This document shows positions 1 through 8,138 of a DNA stretch of 48,701 nucleotides, piece after piece. This stretch comes from Dehalococcoidia bacterium (GTDB taxonomy: Bacteria > Chloroflexota > Dehalococcoidia > Lucifugimonadales > Lucifugimonadaceae). The position numbers were made by a program, and so were the translations under genes. Below the pieces are notes generated by a model. It had not been told where the DNA came from. It searched no databases and saw only the letters and a program-made list of their open reading frames with translations. The stretch is from positions 1 to 48,701 of the forward strand of contig JAPKBN010000013.1 in NCBI GenBank assembly GCA_026421215.1, given 5' to 3'. How positions within the stretch are numbered: position 1 is the stretch's first letter; every line of letters begins with the position of its first letter.

Positions 1-170
1 TCCTCAAAAGATCGGACCCAGATAAAGCGTTCGTTCTCGGTGTCGACCCAGGTACCATCTACCTTTATCCCGTGCTCGGCCAGTTGGGGTCTCAGGTCTT
101 CATTGAATACCTTGAGCCAGGAATCCATCTGGCCTTTGTTGATCGTGTAGATACGGAGCTGTGAGATCAA
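1..170 (-). CDS. NIPSNAP family protein, partial (C-terminus beyond window)
   Basis: Reading on the minus strand from a TTG at 170, the frame is open to the window edge and gives about 56 residues. It begins MISQLRIYTINKGQMDSW, and later reads HGIKVDGTWVDTENERFIWVRSFE. This order (QLR-Y-I-x-G-M...W, HGI-V-G-W, E-x-x-IWVRSFE) is the NIPSNAP ferredoxin-like fold, a small dimeric alpha/beta barrel of about 100 residues usually of unknown substrate. A GGGGA about 7 bases upstream supports the TTG start, and an in-frame stop lies a few codons further upstream. The gene is truncated only by the window end, not visibly broken. It follows ffh on the same strand after a 260-base gap, so it is probably a separate transcription unit. 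Confidence 0.72.
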   Translation of the reverse strand, partial: MISQLRIYTINKGQMDSWLKVFNEDLRPQLAEHGIKVDGTWVDTENERFIWVRSFE

Positions 171-204
171 AGTGTAGGTCCCCAGAGATTGTCATGTGTG
201 ATGA

Positions 205-250
205 GAAATTTCGGTATTACCTGGCATAGTCGGTATTGCCTGGTATAACG
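205..250. repeat. short imperfect tandem repeat
   Basis: Two adjacent near-identical copies of about 17 bases (CGGTATTACCTGGCATA, then CGGTATTGCCTGGTATA, two differences) lie in the 260-base gap between the NIPSNAP-like gene and ffh. They sit just upstream of the NIPSNAP-like start on its coding strand, so they could be a tandem operator or a simple duplication. Nothing else recognisable was seen in 171-430. Confidence 0.4.
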
Positions 251-430
251 GGTAACTAGGCCAGAGGCCGCGTATGTAGCGCAGCATATTGGCAGCTACC
301 GGCGGCGTCCAGCGTGTCGATTCACGTGCCGTGCAGAAACAAGGCTATTTGAAGATTAATTAGTACGTCAGAACGACCGACGCAAGCACGGCTATATGCA
401 CCCGTCCCGGACCGAGCAGCTTGTTGAGCA

Positions 431-1771
431 TTAACGGCCTTCCAGCATGTTCATTACTGCGCGGCGACCTTTCCCGGACGAGATCTTCTTCATCATCTTC
501 TGCATCTGCCGGAACTGCCCGAGCAACTGATTCAGGTCTGTTGCAGTCGTGCCTGAGCCATCGGCAATACGCTTTCGACGGGAACCGTTGATTAACTTGG
601 GATTAGCCCGCTCGCCTGGAGTCATAGAGTGGATCATCGCCTCAACGCGTGTGATCCGGCTCTCGTCCATGTCCTTCGGGTCCATACGACCCTTGAGAGA
701 TCCCATGCCAGGGATCATGCCGATCATGTTCGCCATGCCGCCCATCTTCTTGAACGCCTGTAACTGCTGCAGCATGTCGTCCATATCGAACGACTGAGTC
801 CGCAACTTCTGTTCAAGCGCCATGGCCTGATCAGTGTCGAACTGCTCCTCAGCCTTCTCGATGAGCGTCTGAACATCACCCATGCCCAGGATACGGGAGG
901 CCATCCGGTCCGGGTGATACCGCTCAAGGCCGTCTGGGCGCTCGCTGACACCGATGAACTTGATTGGTACACCCGTGACAGAGCGCATGGACAGCGCCGC
1001 GCCGCCGCGGGCATCGCCGTCCATCTTGGTCATGATGATGCCGGTCAGCCCGATCCGCTCCTGGAACTCCGTCCCGGATCGCACTGCGTCCTGTCCTGTC
1101 ATTGCGTCAACAACCAGCAGGCTCTCGACCGGGTTCACCGCCTCCCGGATTTCCTCCAGCTCCTGCATCAACTCGTCGTCTATGGCGATACGCCCACTGG
1201 TGTCCAAGATCAGGTAGTGAGTGTTGTTACGCTGGGCCTCTTTCACGGCATTTTGCGCCACCTTGAGGGGAGTCGATTTCTGAGGATCTTCCCGGTATAC
1301 ATGCACTCCGAGGTCGTTGCCGAGTTGTACGAGCTGTTCGATCGCCGCCGGCCGCCGCAGGTCACATGCCGCGATGGCAACCGTTTCATCCTGCTCCAGG
1401 AGCAAGCGAGCCAGTTTGGCGGCAGAGGTTGTCTTGCCAACTCCCTGGAGTCCGACAAGCATGATGACCGTCGGTGGGGCTTCACCCCGGGTCAGCCCCT
1501 CGGCCTCGCCGCCGAGAATCTTCACCAGCTCTTCGTTGACGATACGCACCACAGACTGCCCCGGCGTTAGCGATGCAAAAATATTTTCGTCAGAGGCCCG
1601 GTCTTTGACGGCGCGAACAAAGGAACGGGTGACCTTGAAGTCAACGTCTGCTTCGAGGAGCGCCAGACGAACCTCGCGCAACGCCTCGTCGATGTCCTTC
1701 TCGGATAGCTTTCCCTTGCCGGTCATCTTGGCAAAGGTGCCGTTGAGTTTGTCTGATAGCGACTCGAACAA
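431..1771 (-). CDS. ffh: signal recognition particle GTPase Ffh
   Basis: This is the 54-kDa homologue subunit of the signal recognition particle. It binds 4.5S RNA and signal sequences on nascent membrane proteins and docks with FtsY. The 446-residue length is normal. The N domain starts MFESLSDKL. The NG domain carries the P-loop GLQGVGKT (residues 107-114), DTSGR (the family usual is DTAGR) and TKMDGDARGG. The methionine-rich M domain shows MIPGMG, MTPGER and the RNA-binding SRRKRIADGSG segment near the C-terminus. The start is TTG; the sequence from this codon matches the conserved Ffh N-terminus, so an upstream start is unlikely. It is a single gene here; ftsY and rpsP, its common neighbours, are not in view. 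Confidence 0.97.
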   Translation of the reverse strand: MFESLSDKLNGTFAKMTGKGKLSEKDIDEALREVRLALLEADVDFKVTRSFVRAVKDRASDENIFASLTPGQSVVRIVNEELVKILGGEAEGLTRGEAPPTVIMLVGLQGVGKTTSAAKLARLLLEQDETVAIAACDLRRPAAIEQLVQLGNDLGVHVYREDPQKSTPLKVAQNAVKEAQRNNTHYLILDTSGRIAIDDELMQELEEIREAVNPVESLLVVDAMTGQDAVRSGTEFQERIGLTGIIMTKMDGDARGGAALSMRSVTGVPIKFIGVSERPDGLERYHPDRMASRILGMGDVQTLIEKAEEQFDTDQAMALEQKLRTQSFDMDDMLQQLQAFKKMGGMANMIGMIPGMGSLKGRMDPKDMDESRITRVEAMIHSMTPGERANPKLINGSRRKRIADGSGTTATDLNQLLGQFRQMQKMMKKISSGKGRRAVMNMLEGR

Positions 1772-1917
1772 GTTCAGATCTGCCTTAGTGCGGTGAGAAG
1801 ATGATGGCGTCAGCGAACTGGTTCGCCGACTACGCCAGATAACACAGGAAACAATTGTAGCAACGGGGGGCTAACGGCACGGCCTTCTCCCGTGACCAAT
1901 ACCTGAGAATACCTAAG

Positions 1918-2101
1918 AAGTTCGACACGATAATCAGGGGTGGCACCGTTGTTATTGACGGCGATGGCTTCCCAGAGCGTCGCACCGATATTGGTATCAC
2001 AAACGAACGCATTACGGCTATCGCAGACCTGTCGAACGGCATACACATCACGCCGACGGTGATCGAGGCGCACGGGCACGTCGCATGCTCGGGCTTCCGC
2101 T
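1918..2101 (+). pseudogene. 5' fragment of an N-acyl-D-amino-acid deacylase-type amidohydrolase
   Basis: About 60 codons on the plus strand read KFDTIIRGGTVVIDGDG, DIGI, ITAIADLS, then TP-x-VIEAHGH. This parallels the first 64 residues of the intact D-aminoacylase at 42554-44152 (KFDTIISGGTVIDG, VDIGI, IAAIGDLS, TPGFIDVHAH). The fragment has no start codon, carries one extra Val codon and has lost the Gly-Phe-Ile-Asp context of the metal-binding HxH. It ends abruptly where the convergent DUF502 gene terminates at 2104, so the remaining catalytic domain is absent. I read it as a decayed paralogue, not a functional gene. Confidence 0.7.
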
Positions 2102-2103
2102 AC

Positions 2104-2682
2104 CTACTTGCCGAGATCGCCGAGGTCGCCCGGCACAACAACTCCGCCAGTGACCACCATCTGCATTGCTTCGGTGGACGACATATTAAGTATCCGGATG
2201 TCGCTCATCGGCACTACCAGCAGAAACCCAGAACTGGGGATCGGCGTGGTTGGGATGTACACGATTCCATATTCACCATTTTGATCGTTTGTAAACTCCC
2301 TTGTCAGGAAACCGATCGCCAAACTGGTCTCTGTGGGGAACGGGACGCTGACCACGGTGTCGAAGCTTGATTCCTGGCCGCCCGAGACAGACATAGCGAC
2401 CTGTTTCGCCGTCACATAAACCCGGCCGACAAACGGGAATTTGACGATCCCTCGCTCTATCCAGCGGCCGAGGACTTCCGCAACCCGGTGGCTGAGAAGA
2501 CCGATTACGAACACGAAACCGATAAGAATTACAAGGCCGAGGCCGGGGATGTGTCTGCCTATGAGCGGGTCAACAAGTGGACCGAATATCGAATCAGCGA
2601 GGCTCGCGACAAAACCGACTATTAACACGGTTATCGTGAGGGGCAGTAGCACTATCAGGCCACGCCCGAAGATTCTTCCCAT
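2104..2682 (-). CDS. DUF502 family membrane protein
   Basis: A 192-residue protein of the DUF502 family, whose function is unknown. Two hydrophobic segments are visible: residues about 6-30 (GLIVLLPLTITVLIVGFVASL) and about 46-65 (GLGLVILIGFVFVIGLL). They are followed by the family-typical RWIERGIVKFPFVGRVY segment and a soluble beta-rich region with VSVPFPTE, IGFLT and VYIPTTPIPSSGFLLVVP. An inner-membrane location is expected. The ATG at 2682 has GAGGG upstream. The C-terminus (GVVVPGDLGDLGK) is glycine-rich. It is divergent from the DapA-family lyase gene across a 362-base gap, and its stop abuts the amidohydrolase remnant. Confidence 0.9.
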   Translation of the reverse strand: MGRIFGRGLIVLLPLTITVLIVGFVASLADSIFGPLVDPLIGRHIPGLGLVILIGFVFVIGLLSHRVAEVLGRWIERGIVKFPFVGRVYVTAKQVAMSVSGGQESSFDTVVSVPFPTETSLAIGFLTREFTNDQNGEYGIVYIPTTPIPSSGFLLVVPMSDIRILNMSSTEAMQMVVTGGVVVPGDLGDLGK

Positions 2683-3044
2683 GCGGCCCTCGGATAGTTG
2701 GCGGTTGGCAGGATTCGATCAATCGACAATAGCCGATTACGGACCCATTCGGTAACTCTCTACCCGGTAGAACCATGTTGAACCGAGGTGGATCGATCAA
2801 ATACGGGTGAAATGTTCCGACAAATTCGGTGGCTCACGTCATTTGAGTAACTTTTGCAAGAAAGTTATACCGACGGACGATCGATTTAGCGCGATAACCA
2901 AAAAGGCTCCTAGAAGACGGCACGCGATATCGATCAGAACGCTTGGCCGGCTACTACGCCATCTAAACAAATTCCGCATCGCTGTCGTATGCTTTGGCGC
3001 AATCCGCCGGGATCACCCGACGTCACATCAATCGGAGAATTCAA
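2683..3044. promoter_or_regulatory. divergent intergenic region with an inverted repeat
   Basis: This gap separates the minus-strand DUF502 gene from the plus-strand lyase, so it should hold both promoters. A perfect inverted repeat, TAACTTT-TGCAAG-AAAGTTA (2848-2867), lies in an AT-rich patch and overlaps a possible -10 element TTATAC. This suggests an operator or promoter site, but no regulator is identified. No convincing gene was seen; the open frames across it have no family resemblance. Confidence 0.35.
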
Positions 3045-3983
3045 ATGACCACGAACGGTACCGGCAACATTGATATGTCTGTCTTTAAAGGCGTCTTTCC
3101 GGCCAACCCGACCCCCATCCACGCCGATGGCAGCATCCACGAAGAAGGTCTTCGGGCGATCCTTGAAGACAACATGTCCCACGGGGTCCAGGGATTCTGG
3201 GTTGCAGGCAGCACCGGCGAAGGCCCGATCCTTTCTGAACAACAGCGCGACACCGTCGCCCGTGTCGCAGGAGAGACCACAAAGGGCAAAGCACTGGCAA
3301 TCATGCATGTCGGCGCTATCAGTACTGAGAGCGCCGTCAAAGGCGCGAAGGCCGCCGCCGAGTCCGGCTGCGCAGCGGTCTGTTGTGTACCGCCCTTTTT
3401 CTTCCGACCAAACGAGCGAGCGATCATAGACCACTACAAGGCAGTAGCGGACGCCGCCGATGGCCTACCATTGTTCGCGTACAACCTGCCGCAGCTGACA
3501 CAGGTCGAGTTCGTTCCGGACCTGATGGACGCCGTGATGCAAGAAGTGCCGAGCCTCAAGGGCCTCAAGCACTCCGCCGCAAACTTCGCCCTGATCCGAG
3601 ATTGGGCTGACCGAGGCCTCTCGTGCTTCTCCGGCTCCGGCCGACTGCCGCTCCCGGCGCTCACCATGGGTGCAATCGGCACCGTCGACGCCCCGCTCTC
3701 GCTGACCCCGTGGTTGTACACAGAGCTGTACGCCTCATACATGGCCGGCAACATGGAGCGGGCCCAGGAACTTCAGGACGAGGTCCAGAAGGTAGTCGAC
3801 CTGGTCGTTATGTACGACGCCGCAGCACACGTCTGCAAGGCCATACTCTCAGAACGGCTCGGGATCGACATGGGTGAGTCGATCCGACCCAACAACTACC
3901 TGACGGGTGACGAAAAGGCCGTTGTCCTCGCCGCCGCCCAAAAAGCCGGTGTCCTGGAAGCCCCGGTCGCAGCAGCCGTCTAG
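3045..3983 (+). CDS. dihydrodipicolinate synthase / N-acetylneuraminate lyase family (DapA-like) lyase
   Basis: A class I, Schiff-base TIM-barrel aldolase or lyase of 312 residues. The family signature GSTGEGPILSEQQRD is at residues 56-69. The catalytic Tyr lies in FAYNLP (Y146) and the Schiff-base Lys in GLKHS (K175). The ATG at 3045 has GGAG eight bases upstream and was preferred over an in-frame GTG 17 codons earlier. Family members include DapA, NanA, 2-keto-3-deoxygluconate aldolase and aromatic-compound lyases. The neighbours are hydrolases rather than lysine-biosynthesis genes, so a catabolic role is more likely than diaminopimelate synthesis; the substrate is not predictable from the motifs. 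It heads a plus-strand run of seven genes. Confidence 0.9.
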   Translation: MTTNGTGNIDMSVFKGVFPANPTPIHADGSIHEEGLRAILEDNMSHGVQGFWVAGSTGEGPILSEQQRDTVARVAGETTKGKALAIMHVGAISTESAVKGAKAAAESGCAAVCCVPPFFFRPNERAIIDHYKAVADAADGLPLFAYNLPQLTQVEFVPDLMDAVMQEVPSLKGLKHSAANFALIRDWADRGLSCFSGSGRLPLPALTMGAIGTVDAPLSLTPWLYTELYASYMAGNMERAQELQDEVQKVVDLVVMYDAAAHVCKAILSERLGIDMGESIRPNNYLTGDEKAVVLAAAQKAGVLEAPVAAAV

Positions 3984-4115
3984 ATCAATGACGGGCAGCT
4001 CTTAAATATGAACTCCTCCCCACCCTCTATGAAGGAAGGGTCCCTCTCGCGTCTGCAGAAACGCTGTGCGGACGAGCGCATAATTCGAACCAACTGTGGC
4101 ATCCTGTGCCACCCT

Positions 4116-4565
4116 ATGCCTAACCTTTCGTGCGCAATCCCGATAACCGAGCCAGACCCGGAATCCGCGGTTCTCCAGTGGTTCACGTTGCTCGGTGAAC
4201 TCTGCGCCGCAATCGACTACGACACCGCCGAGAGCATATTTGCGGATGACGTTGTGTCGTTCGGGACCCGGGCGGACATCGTCACCGGCCTAGATAACCT
4301 CCGACGCAACCAGTGGGAGGGTATCTGGGGCAATATCACTGAGTTTAAGGTCGCAACGGAGTCCGTACAGGGCTCTGGGAATCAAGAAGTCGCGTGGGGC
4401 GTCGCCATCTGGACATCGACCGGCTTCGACGAGGACCACAAACCCTTTCACCGGCCCGGCAGAGCTACCGTGACGCTGGAGCGTCGAGACGGCACATGGC
4501 TGGCCACGCACACTCACTTCTCCCTAAACCCCGGAACTCCGTCAAAGACGTACGGTCGGGGCTAA
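4116..4565 (+). CDS. SnoaL/NTF2-like protein
   Basis: A protein of about 149 residues with the layout of the SnoaL-like (NTF2 fold) family. An N-terminal helix pair (ESAVLQWFTLLGELCAAIDYDTAESIFADDVVSFG) is followed by a G-x-x-x-L-x-x-x-QW helix and antiparallel strands ending in RATVTLERRDGTWLATHTHFSLNP. Such proteins are small cone-shaped barrels that act as isomerases, hydratases or ligand-binding domains, or have no known activity. I chose the ATG at 4116 because the open frame upstream to 4008 runs through a low-complexity C/T- and G/A-rich patch without ribosome binding site and unlike a protein. It lies 132 bases after the lyase. Confidence 0.7.
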   Translation: MPNLSCAIPITEPDPESAVLQWFTLLGELCAAIDYDTAESIFADDVVSFGTRADIVTGLDNLRRNQWEGIWGNITEFKVATESVQGSGNQEVAWGVAIWTSTGFDEDHKPFHRPGRATVTLERRDGTWLATHTHFSLNPGTPSKTYGRG

Positions 4566-4640
4566 AACTCCTTCTCCCAACACCTGACCGCTTCTCTCAG
4601 AGGGAGATGGTCCCAAAGGATCGAGGGTGAGGTCGGCAAA
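4564..4640. repeat. decayed intergenic inverted-repeat element
   Basis: The gap between the SnoaL-like gene and the hydrolase holds TTCTCTCAGAGGGAGA followed by GGTCCCAAAGG and GAGGGTGAGG. A similar arrangement (CCCTCTCCGCAAGGGCGAGG, GTCCCAAAA, AAGGGTTAGAGAG) occurs at about 7983-8025. Related fragments lie at 4013-4060 and 42425-42465. This looks like a degenerate family of small hairpin repeats. Confidence 0.35.
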
Positions 4641-4680
4641 AATCAAAACGGTCCTTGTGCCCATGACAATGGAGTAACGA

Positions 4681-5493
4681 TTGCTCACCGAAAAACAGCA
4701 CAACACCGGTGAAATGACCCTCAACTACGCCGAGGGCGATGACCGGGGCGACCCGATCGTCTTCATCCACGGCATTGGTGGTCGCTGGCAGCAGTGGTCG
4801 CAAGAAATCGGCCTCGTGTCGCATGCCTGGCACCCGTACTCCGTGGATCTGCGAGGCCACGGGAAATCTTCGAAAGCGGATACGGGGTACAAGTTCGGTG
4901 ACTACCCCCGCGACATCATCTCGCTGCTCGAAAACGAGATCGTCGGACCGGCGGTCCTGGTCGCTCACTCACTTGGCGCGGTCACCTCGATCGGTGTTGC
5001 GAGTAAACGACCGGACCTCGTGCGTGCGGTTGTCCTTGAAGACCCGCCCATTTTTTCCCACCAGCGCCTCGGCCGCAGCCGCAGGGCTGATGAGTTCGCT
5101 CGGATACAGGCGTTAGCTTGTAAAAACCTCAACGTTTCCGAGTTAATCCCGCTCGTCGCCGAAATGTACCCTGATCAAAATGCCACCGAAGTTCGATCTC
5201 GAGCCGTCTCGTATAGTGGGTTAGATCCGAAGGTCTACACGCCCACGCTGGACGGCTCCACAATGGACGGCTTCGACGCCGAGGCCAGTCTTTCCGCCAT
5301 CGAATGTCCGGCACTGCTACTGCAGGCGGATCCGGCAATGGGCGCAGCCATGACAGACGAGGAATCTGAACGTGCCGAACGCCTGATTCCTAACTGCGCA
5401 TTGGTACAGATGCAGGGAGTCGGACACGGGATCCATAGAGGTGACCCCATCAACTTCCACAAGGTCATGTTCGACTTTCTGGACACGATATAG
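4681..5493 (+). CDS. alpha/beta-fold hydrolase
   Basis: A 270-residue serine hydrolase of the alpha/beta fold. The oxyanion-hole motif HGIGG is at residues 30-34 and the nucleophile elbow AHSLG has Ser97. The likely acid is Asp217 (LLLQADPAMG) and the His is H249 (GVGHGIH). A DLRGHGKSS loop (56-64) is typical of the family. The TTG start has GGAG eight bases upstream. Substrates in this family range from esters and lactones to C-C bonds, and the motifs do not decide. It is paralogous to the hydrolase at 6274, with which it shares YxxDI, HSLG and VxxDPPxF segments. The two flank an oxidase gene, suggesting one catabolic unit. Confidence 0.9.
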   Translation: MLTEKQHNTGEMTLNYAEGDDRGDPIVFIHGIGGRWQQWSQEIGLVSHAWHPYSVDLRGHGKSSKADTGYKFGDYPRDIISLLENEIVGPAVLVAHSLGAVTSIGVASKRPDLVRAVVLEDPPIFSHQRLGRSRRADEFARIQALACKNLNVSELIPLVAEMYPDQNATEVRSRAVSYSGLDPKVYTPTLDGSTMDGFDAEASLSAIECPALLLQADPAMGAAMTDEESERAERLIPNCALVQMQGVGHGIHRGDPINFHKVMFDFLDTI

Positions 5494-5570
5494 GAGTCGG
5501 ATGCGAAGCCGACGTGAGGGTCTATACTTCACGTACTACAAACGTCGGACCTCCAAAAGTAGGGACTCAT

Positions 5571-6209
5571 ATGGTCACCACAACCCGATTCAAGAATGTC
5601 ATCAACTCCGAGGAAGAGTTGAGGGAACAACTCGGCTGGCCTGCCGAGCGTGCCCGCGATAAGACGATCACGGCGCTTGACCAGCACTGCCGTGACATCA
5701 TTGCCGCGTCCCCGATGGCATTTATTGCGACGACCAACGCCGACGGCACTGTTGACGTGTCTCCAAAAGGCGACCCCGCAGGCTTTGTAGCTGTGTATGA
5801 CGACAACACCATCGTCATACCTGACCGCCCAGGAAACCGACGCTTTGACGGGCTGACCAATGTCATCAGCAACCCCGGTATCGGCATGATCTTCATCGTC
5901 CCTGGTATGCGCGAAACGCTGCGGGTCAACGGCACCGCCACCATTGTCAGGGACCCTGAGTTGTTGGAGTCGCTCGCAATGGACGGCAAATTGCCGTGGC
6001 TGGCGATCGTTATCGACGTCAAAGAAGCATTTATGCACTGTCCTAAGGCATTTCTCAGGTCCCACCTCTGGGACGCCGAAACCTGGCCGTCCCGGGACTC
6101 CCTGCCATCAATGGCCTGTGTCCTGAACGATCACGCCCTTGGCGGAAAAGGCAACGTGGAAGAGATCCAAACCGACTTGACGGAACGTCACAAGACCCAA
6201 CTTTACTAG
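5571..6209 (+). CDS. pyridoxamine 5'-phosphate oxidase-like split-barrel flavoprotein (DR2398-like)
   Basis: A 212-residue FMN-binding split-barrel protein of the MSMEG_1061/DR2398-like subfamily. Diagnostic segments in order are ELREQLGWPAERARDKTI (residues about 15-32), LDQHCRDIIAASPMAF, VDVSPKGDPAGFV, IPDRPGNRR and PGMRETLRVNGTA. It ends with the EAFMHCPKAFLRSHLWD segment. The DVSP-x-GDP and IPDRPGN stretches are family signatures. Known members bind flavin, but their physiological reductions or oxidations are mostly unassigned. The ATG at 5571 follows AGGGA; upstream codons are not conserved protein. It sits between two paralogous alpha/beta hydrolases, 77 bases after the first. Confidence 0.88.
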   Translation: MVTTTRFKNVINSEEELREQLGWPAERARDKTITALDQHCRDIIAASPMAFIATTNADGTVDVSPKGDPAGFVAVYDDNTIVIPDRPGNRRFDGLTNVISNPGIGMIFIVPGMRETLRVNGTATIVRDPELLESLAMDGKLPWLAIVIDVKEAFMHCPKAFLRSHLWDAETWPSRDSLPSMACVLNDHALGGKGNVEEIQTDLTERHKTQLY

Positions 6210-6231
6210 CCGGACAAAAAAGGATATCTAC

Positions 6232-6265
6232 CGGAACGGGGCGGGCGTCAGCCCGCCCCGTTCCG
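6232..6265. terminator. perfect 15-bp hairpin after the split-barrel gene
   Basis: CGGAACGGGGCGGGC and its exact reverse complement flank a GTCA tetraloop (arms 6232-6246 and 6251-6265). The position 22 bases after the oxidase stop suggests a terminator. No U-tract follows on the plus strand, and the next gene starts 9 bases later, so partial read-through or control of the downstream start is also possible. Confidence 0.6.
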
Positions 6266-6273
6266 CGTCCACC

Positions 6274-7113
6274 ATGCCGCCCCAATTCATCTCTAACAAA
6301 TACACAGCGCCCGTTATGTCACTGGCCTACGATGCCGGACCCAATAACGGTCCCCCGGTGGTATTCCTTCACGGCCTCGGCGCCAGGCGTCAGGACTGGA
6401 GGGCCATACTCCCGGAGTTCGCAGTCGGTTACCACGTATTCGCACCGGATCTGCGGGGGCACGGTGATTCCGGCCGTGTTCCAGGCGAATACAGGTTCAG
6501 CCAGTATGCCGACGACATCGTGCCGTTCCTTCGGGACGTCGTCGCAGAGCCCGCGGCACTGGTCGGGCATTCGCTTGGAGGCGTTATTGCAACGGTGATC
6601 GCGGCCGATCATCCGGAACTGGTCTCGACTGTGGTCGCAGTAGACCCTCCCCTCTTTACCGGACGCCGTGCGCCGACAGGGAACTCTACGAGGTACCGTG
6701 AACGCTTCAAAAGGGCCCAGGAACTCGCTGCGTCTAACATGACCGAGATCGGGATGTTCACGATGCTGCAAAAGAGGTCTCCCGATCGGCCGGTGTACAT
6801 AACCAGGGCGCTCGCCCGAAACCTCGTCAAGCTCGACCCTGATGTTTTCACGCTGGCGCTTGAGGGTGGAAAGCAACTCGACTTCGACGTGGAGGATCTC
6901 GTTTCGCGGCTGACTCGCCCGATGCTGTTGATGCTGGCTGACCAGACGAATGACGCGGCTACAACGGAGGAAGATGCGGCGTGGGCCTCCGAGAAAAACT
7001 CGCTCATTTCACAACTGCTGGTAAGAGACGCGGCCCACGAGATTCACCACTCCCACCGCGCCGAGTTCATCAAAGCCGTAAGAGACTTCATCGCCATAGA
7101 CGACGAGGACTGA
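6274..7113 (+). CDS. alpha/beta-fold hydrolase (paralogue of the 4681 gene)
   Basis: A serine hydrolase of 279 residues from the ATG at 6274. It shows HGLGARRQDW (oxyanion hole), APDLRGHGDSG, the nucleophile elbow GHSLGG, VAVDPPLF after it, and a C-terminal His in DAAHEIHH. It aligns along its length with the 4681 hydrolase, with a longer cap region (RYRERFKRAQELAASNMTEIG). No ribosome binding site precedes 6274, which is only 9 bases after a strong hairpin. An alternative start at 6316 would keep the catalytic core. Substrate unknown; context suggests ester, lactone or thioester cleavage in a degradative route. Confidence 0.88.
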   Translation: MPPQFISNKYTAPVMSLAYDAGPNNGPPVVFLHGLGARRQDWRAILPEFAVGYHVFAPDLRGHGDSGRVPGEYRFSQYADDIVPFLRDVVAEPAALVGHSLGGVIATVIAADHPELVSTVVAVDPPLFTGRRAPTGNSTRYRERFKRAQELAASNMTEIGMFTMLQKRSPDRPVYITRALARNLVKLDPDVFTLALEGGKQLDFDVEDLVSRLTRPMLLMLADQTNDAATTEEDAAWASEKNSLISQLLVRDAAHEIHHSHRAEFIKAVRDFIAIDDED

Positions 7114-7193
7114 CGTACGGCGGTACGGTGCGTTGTTCACGGTGCTGACGGCTGCTAAGCTTTTGCCTCCCTCGACATTTATCACTGATCTGC

Positions 7194-7967
7194 ATGCCGG
7201 AGCCTGAATTGAACTTCACCCTCATCGCTCACCGAGGCTACTCGTTTAGCGCGCCGGAAAATTCGTTCGAAGCCTTCGATATGGCCCTGGAACAGGGGTT
7301 CAACAACTTTGAACTGGACGCCCAGATCACGAAAGACGGACGGCTTGTCGTGTTCCATGACCAGACCGTCGACCGGGTGACCGATGGCAGTGGACAGGTC
7401 TCTGGCCACACCCTTGAAGAGTTACGGGTGCTGAAGCTGATCGGTGGCTATGAGTTCGAGAGCGACTTCCCCGACGCCTACATCATGTCGTTAGATGAAT
7501 TCTTGGGTCGCTACGTCGGGCGTGCGCACCCACACCTCGAGCTCAAATCACGTGAGGCGGCACTTCCGGCGATGGTTGCGGAAGCACTGAAGCGCCACGG
7601 CTGGCTTGACGTCGCTGACACAGGAACATTTGACGCTCCCGGCATCACGATATCGTCCTTCTGGGCCGATCAGTTGTATCGGTCCAAGCTTCGGCTGCCA
7701 AACGTCCGCCACGGTTGGCTCATCAACGAACTCACCGAGGATACGGTGGACGCCTGTGTAAAGCTCGGGTTTGACTCGGTCTACCCACGCGCGGGAGCCG
7801 CCACAAAAGAGTCAGTCAGCCATGCTTATGACCGCGGTCTCACTGTACGGGGCTGGGGCATCGATAATGACGACGACATGGCGCGGATTTACCGCTCGGG
7901 TGCAGGCGGCACGACCGTGAACTGGCCTGGCGAGGCTGAAGCGTTTCTTCAAACGCTGGATGAGTAG
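7194..7967 (+). CDS. glycerophosphodiester phosphodiesterase family protein
   Basis: A 257-residue TIM-barrel enzyme of the GDPD family, which hydrolyses glycerophosphodiesters to glycerol 3-phosphate and an alcohol. The N-terminal HRGYSFSAPENSFEAFDMALEQG holds the catalytic His13 and the EN pair. ELDAQ gives Glu40 and Asp42 (metal ligands), and FHD gives His55. Further barrel strands include HLELKSR (metal-binding Glu) and VRGWGIDNDDDM near the end. No signal peptide is seen, so it is probably cytoplasmic. The ATG at 7194 fits the family start. It shares the orientation of the flanking hydrolase and amidohydrolase genes. Confidence 0.93.
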   Translation: MPEPELNFTLIAHRGYSFSAPENSFEAFDMALEQGFNNFELDAQITKDGRLVVFHDQTVDRVTDGSGQVSGHTLEELRVLKLIGGYEFESDFPDAYIMSLDEFLGRYVGRAHPHLELKSREAALPAMVAEALKRHGWLDVADTGTFDAPGITISSFWADQLYRSKLRLPNVRHGWLINELTEDTVDACVKLGFDSVYPRAGAATKESVSHAYDRGLTVRGWGIDNDDDMARIYRSGAGGTTVNWPGEAEAFLQTLDE

Positions 7968-7974
7968 CCATGGC

Positions 7975-8045
7975 TGCAGGTCCCTCTCCGCAAGGGCGAG
8001 GTCCCAAAATGCAAGGGTTAGAGAGCGTCGATCTTAAGGGCGGGC
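7975..8045. repeat. decayed intergenic inverted-repeat element
   Basis: The gap between the phosphodiesterase and amidohydrolase genes contains CCCTCTCCGCAAGGGCGAGG, then GTCCCAAAA and AAGGGTTAGAGAG. It resembles the element at 4564-4640 in order and spacing. No coding potential was seen. Confidence 0.35.
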
Positions 8046-8138
8046 AGTGATTCGCCCTCGTCAATCCTTGGAGAACCTCAGGACATGGACTTTCCTCATT
8101 GGAACAGCACCTCCAGATAATCCCAGGGAAAACAAACA

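Noticed and set aside
914-1570. 218-codon plus-strand open frame
   Set aside because: Antisense to ffh, whose motifs are complete on the other strand.
2807-3073. 88-codon open frame before the DapA-family gene
   Set aside because: Overlaps the true start in another frame and has no recognisable sequence; region better read as promoter.
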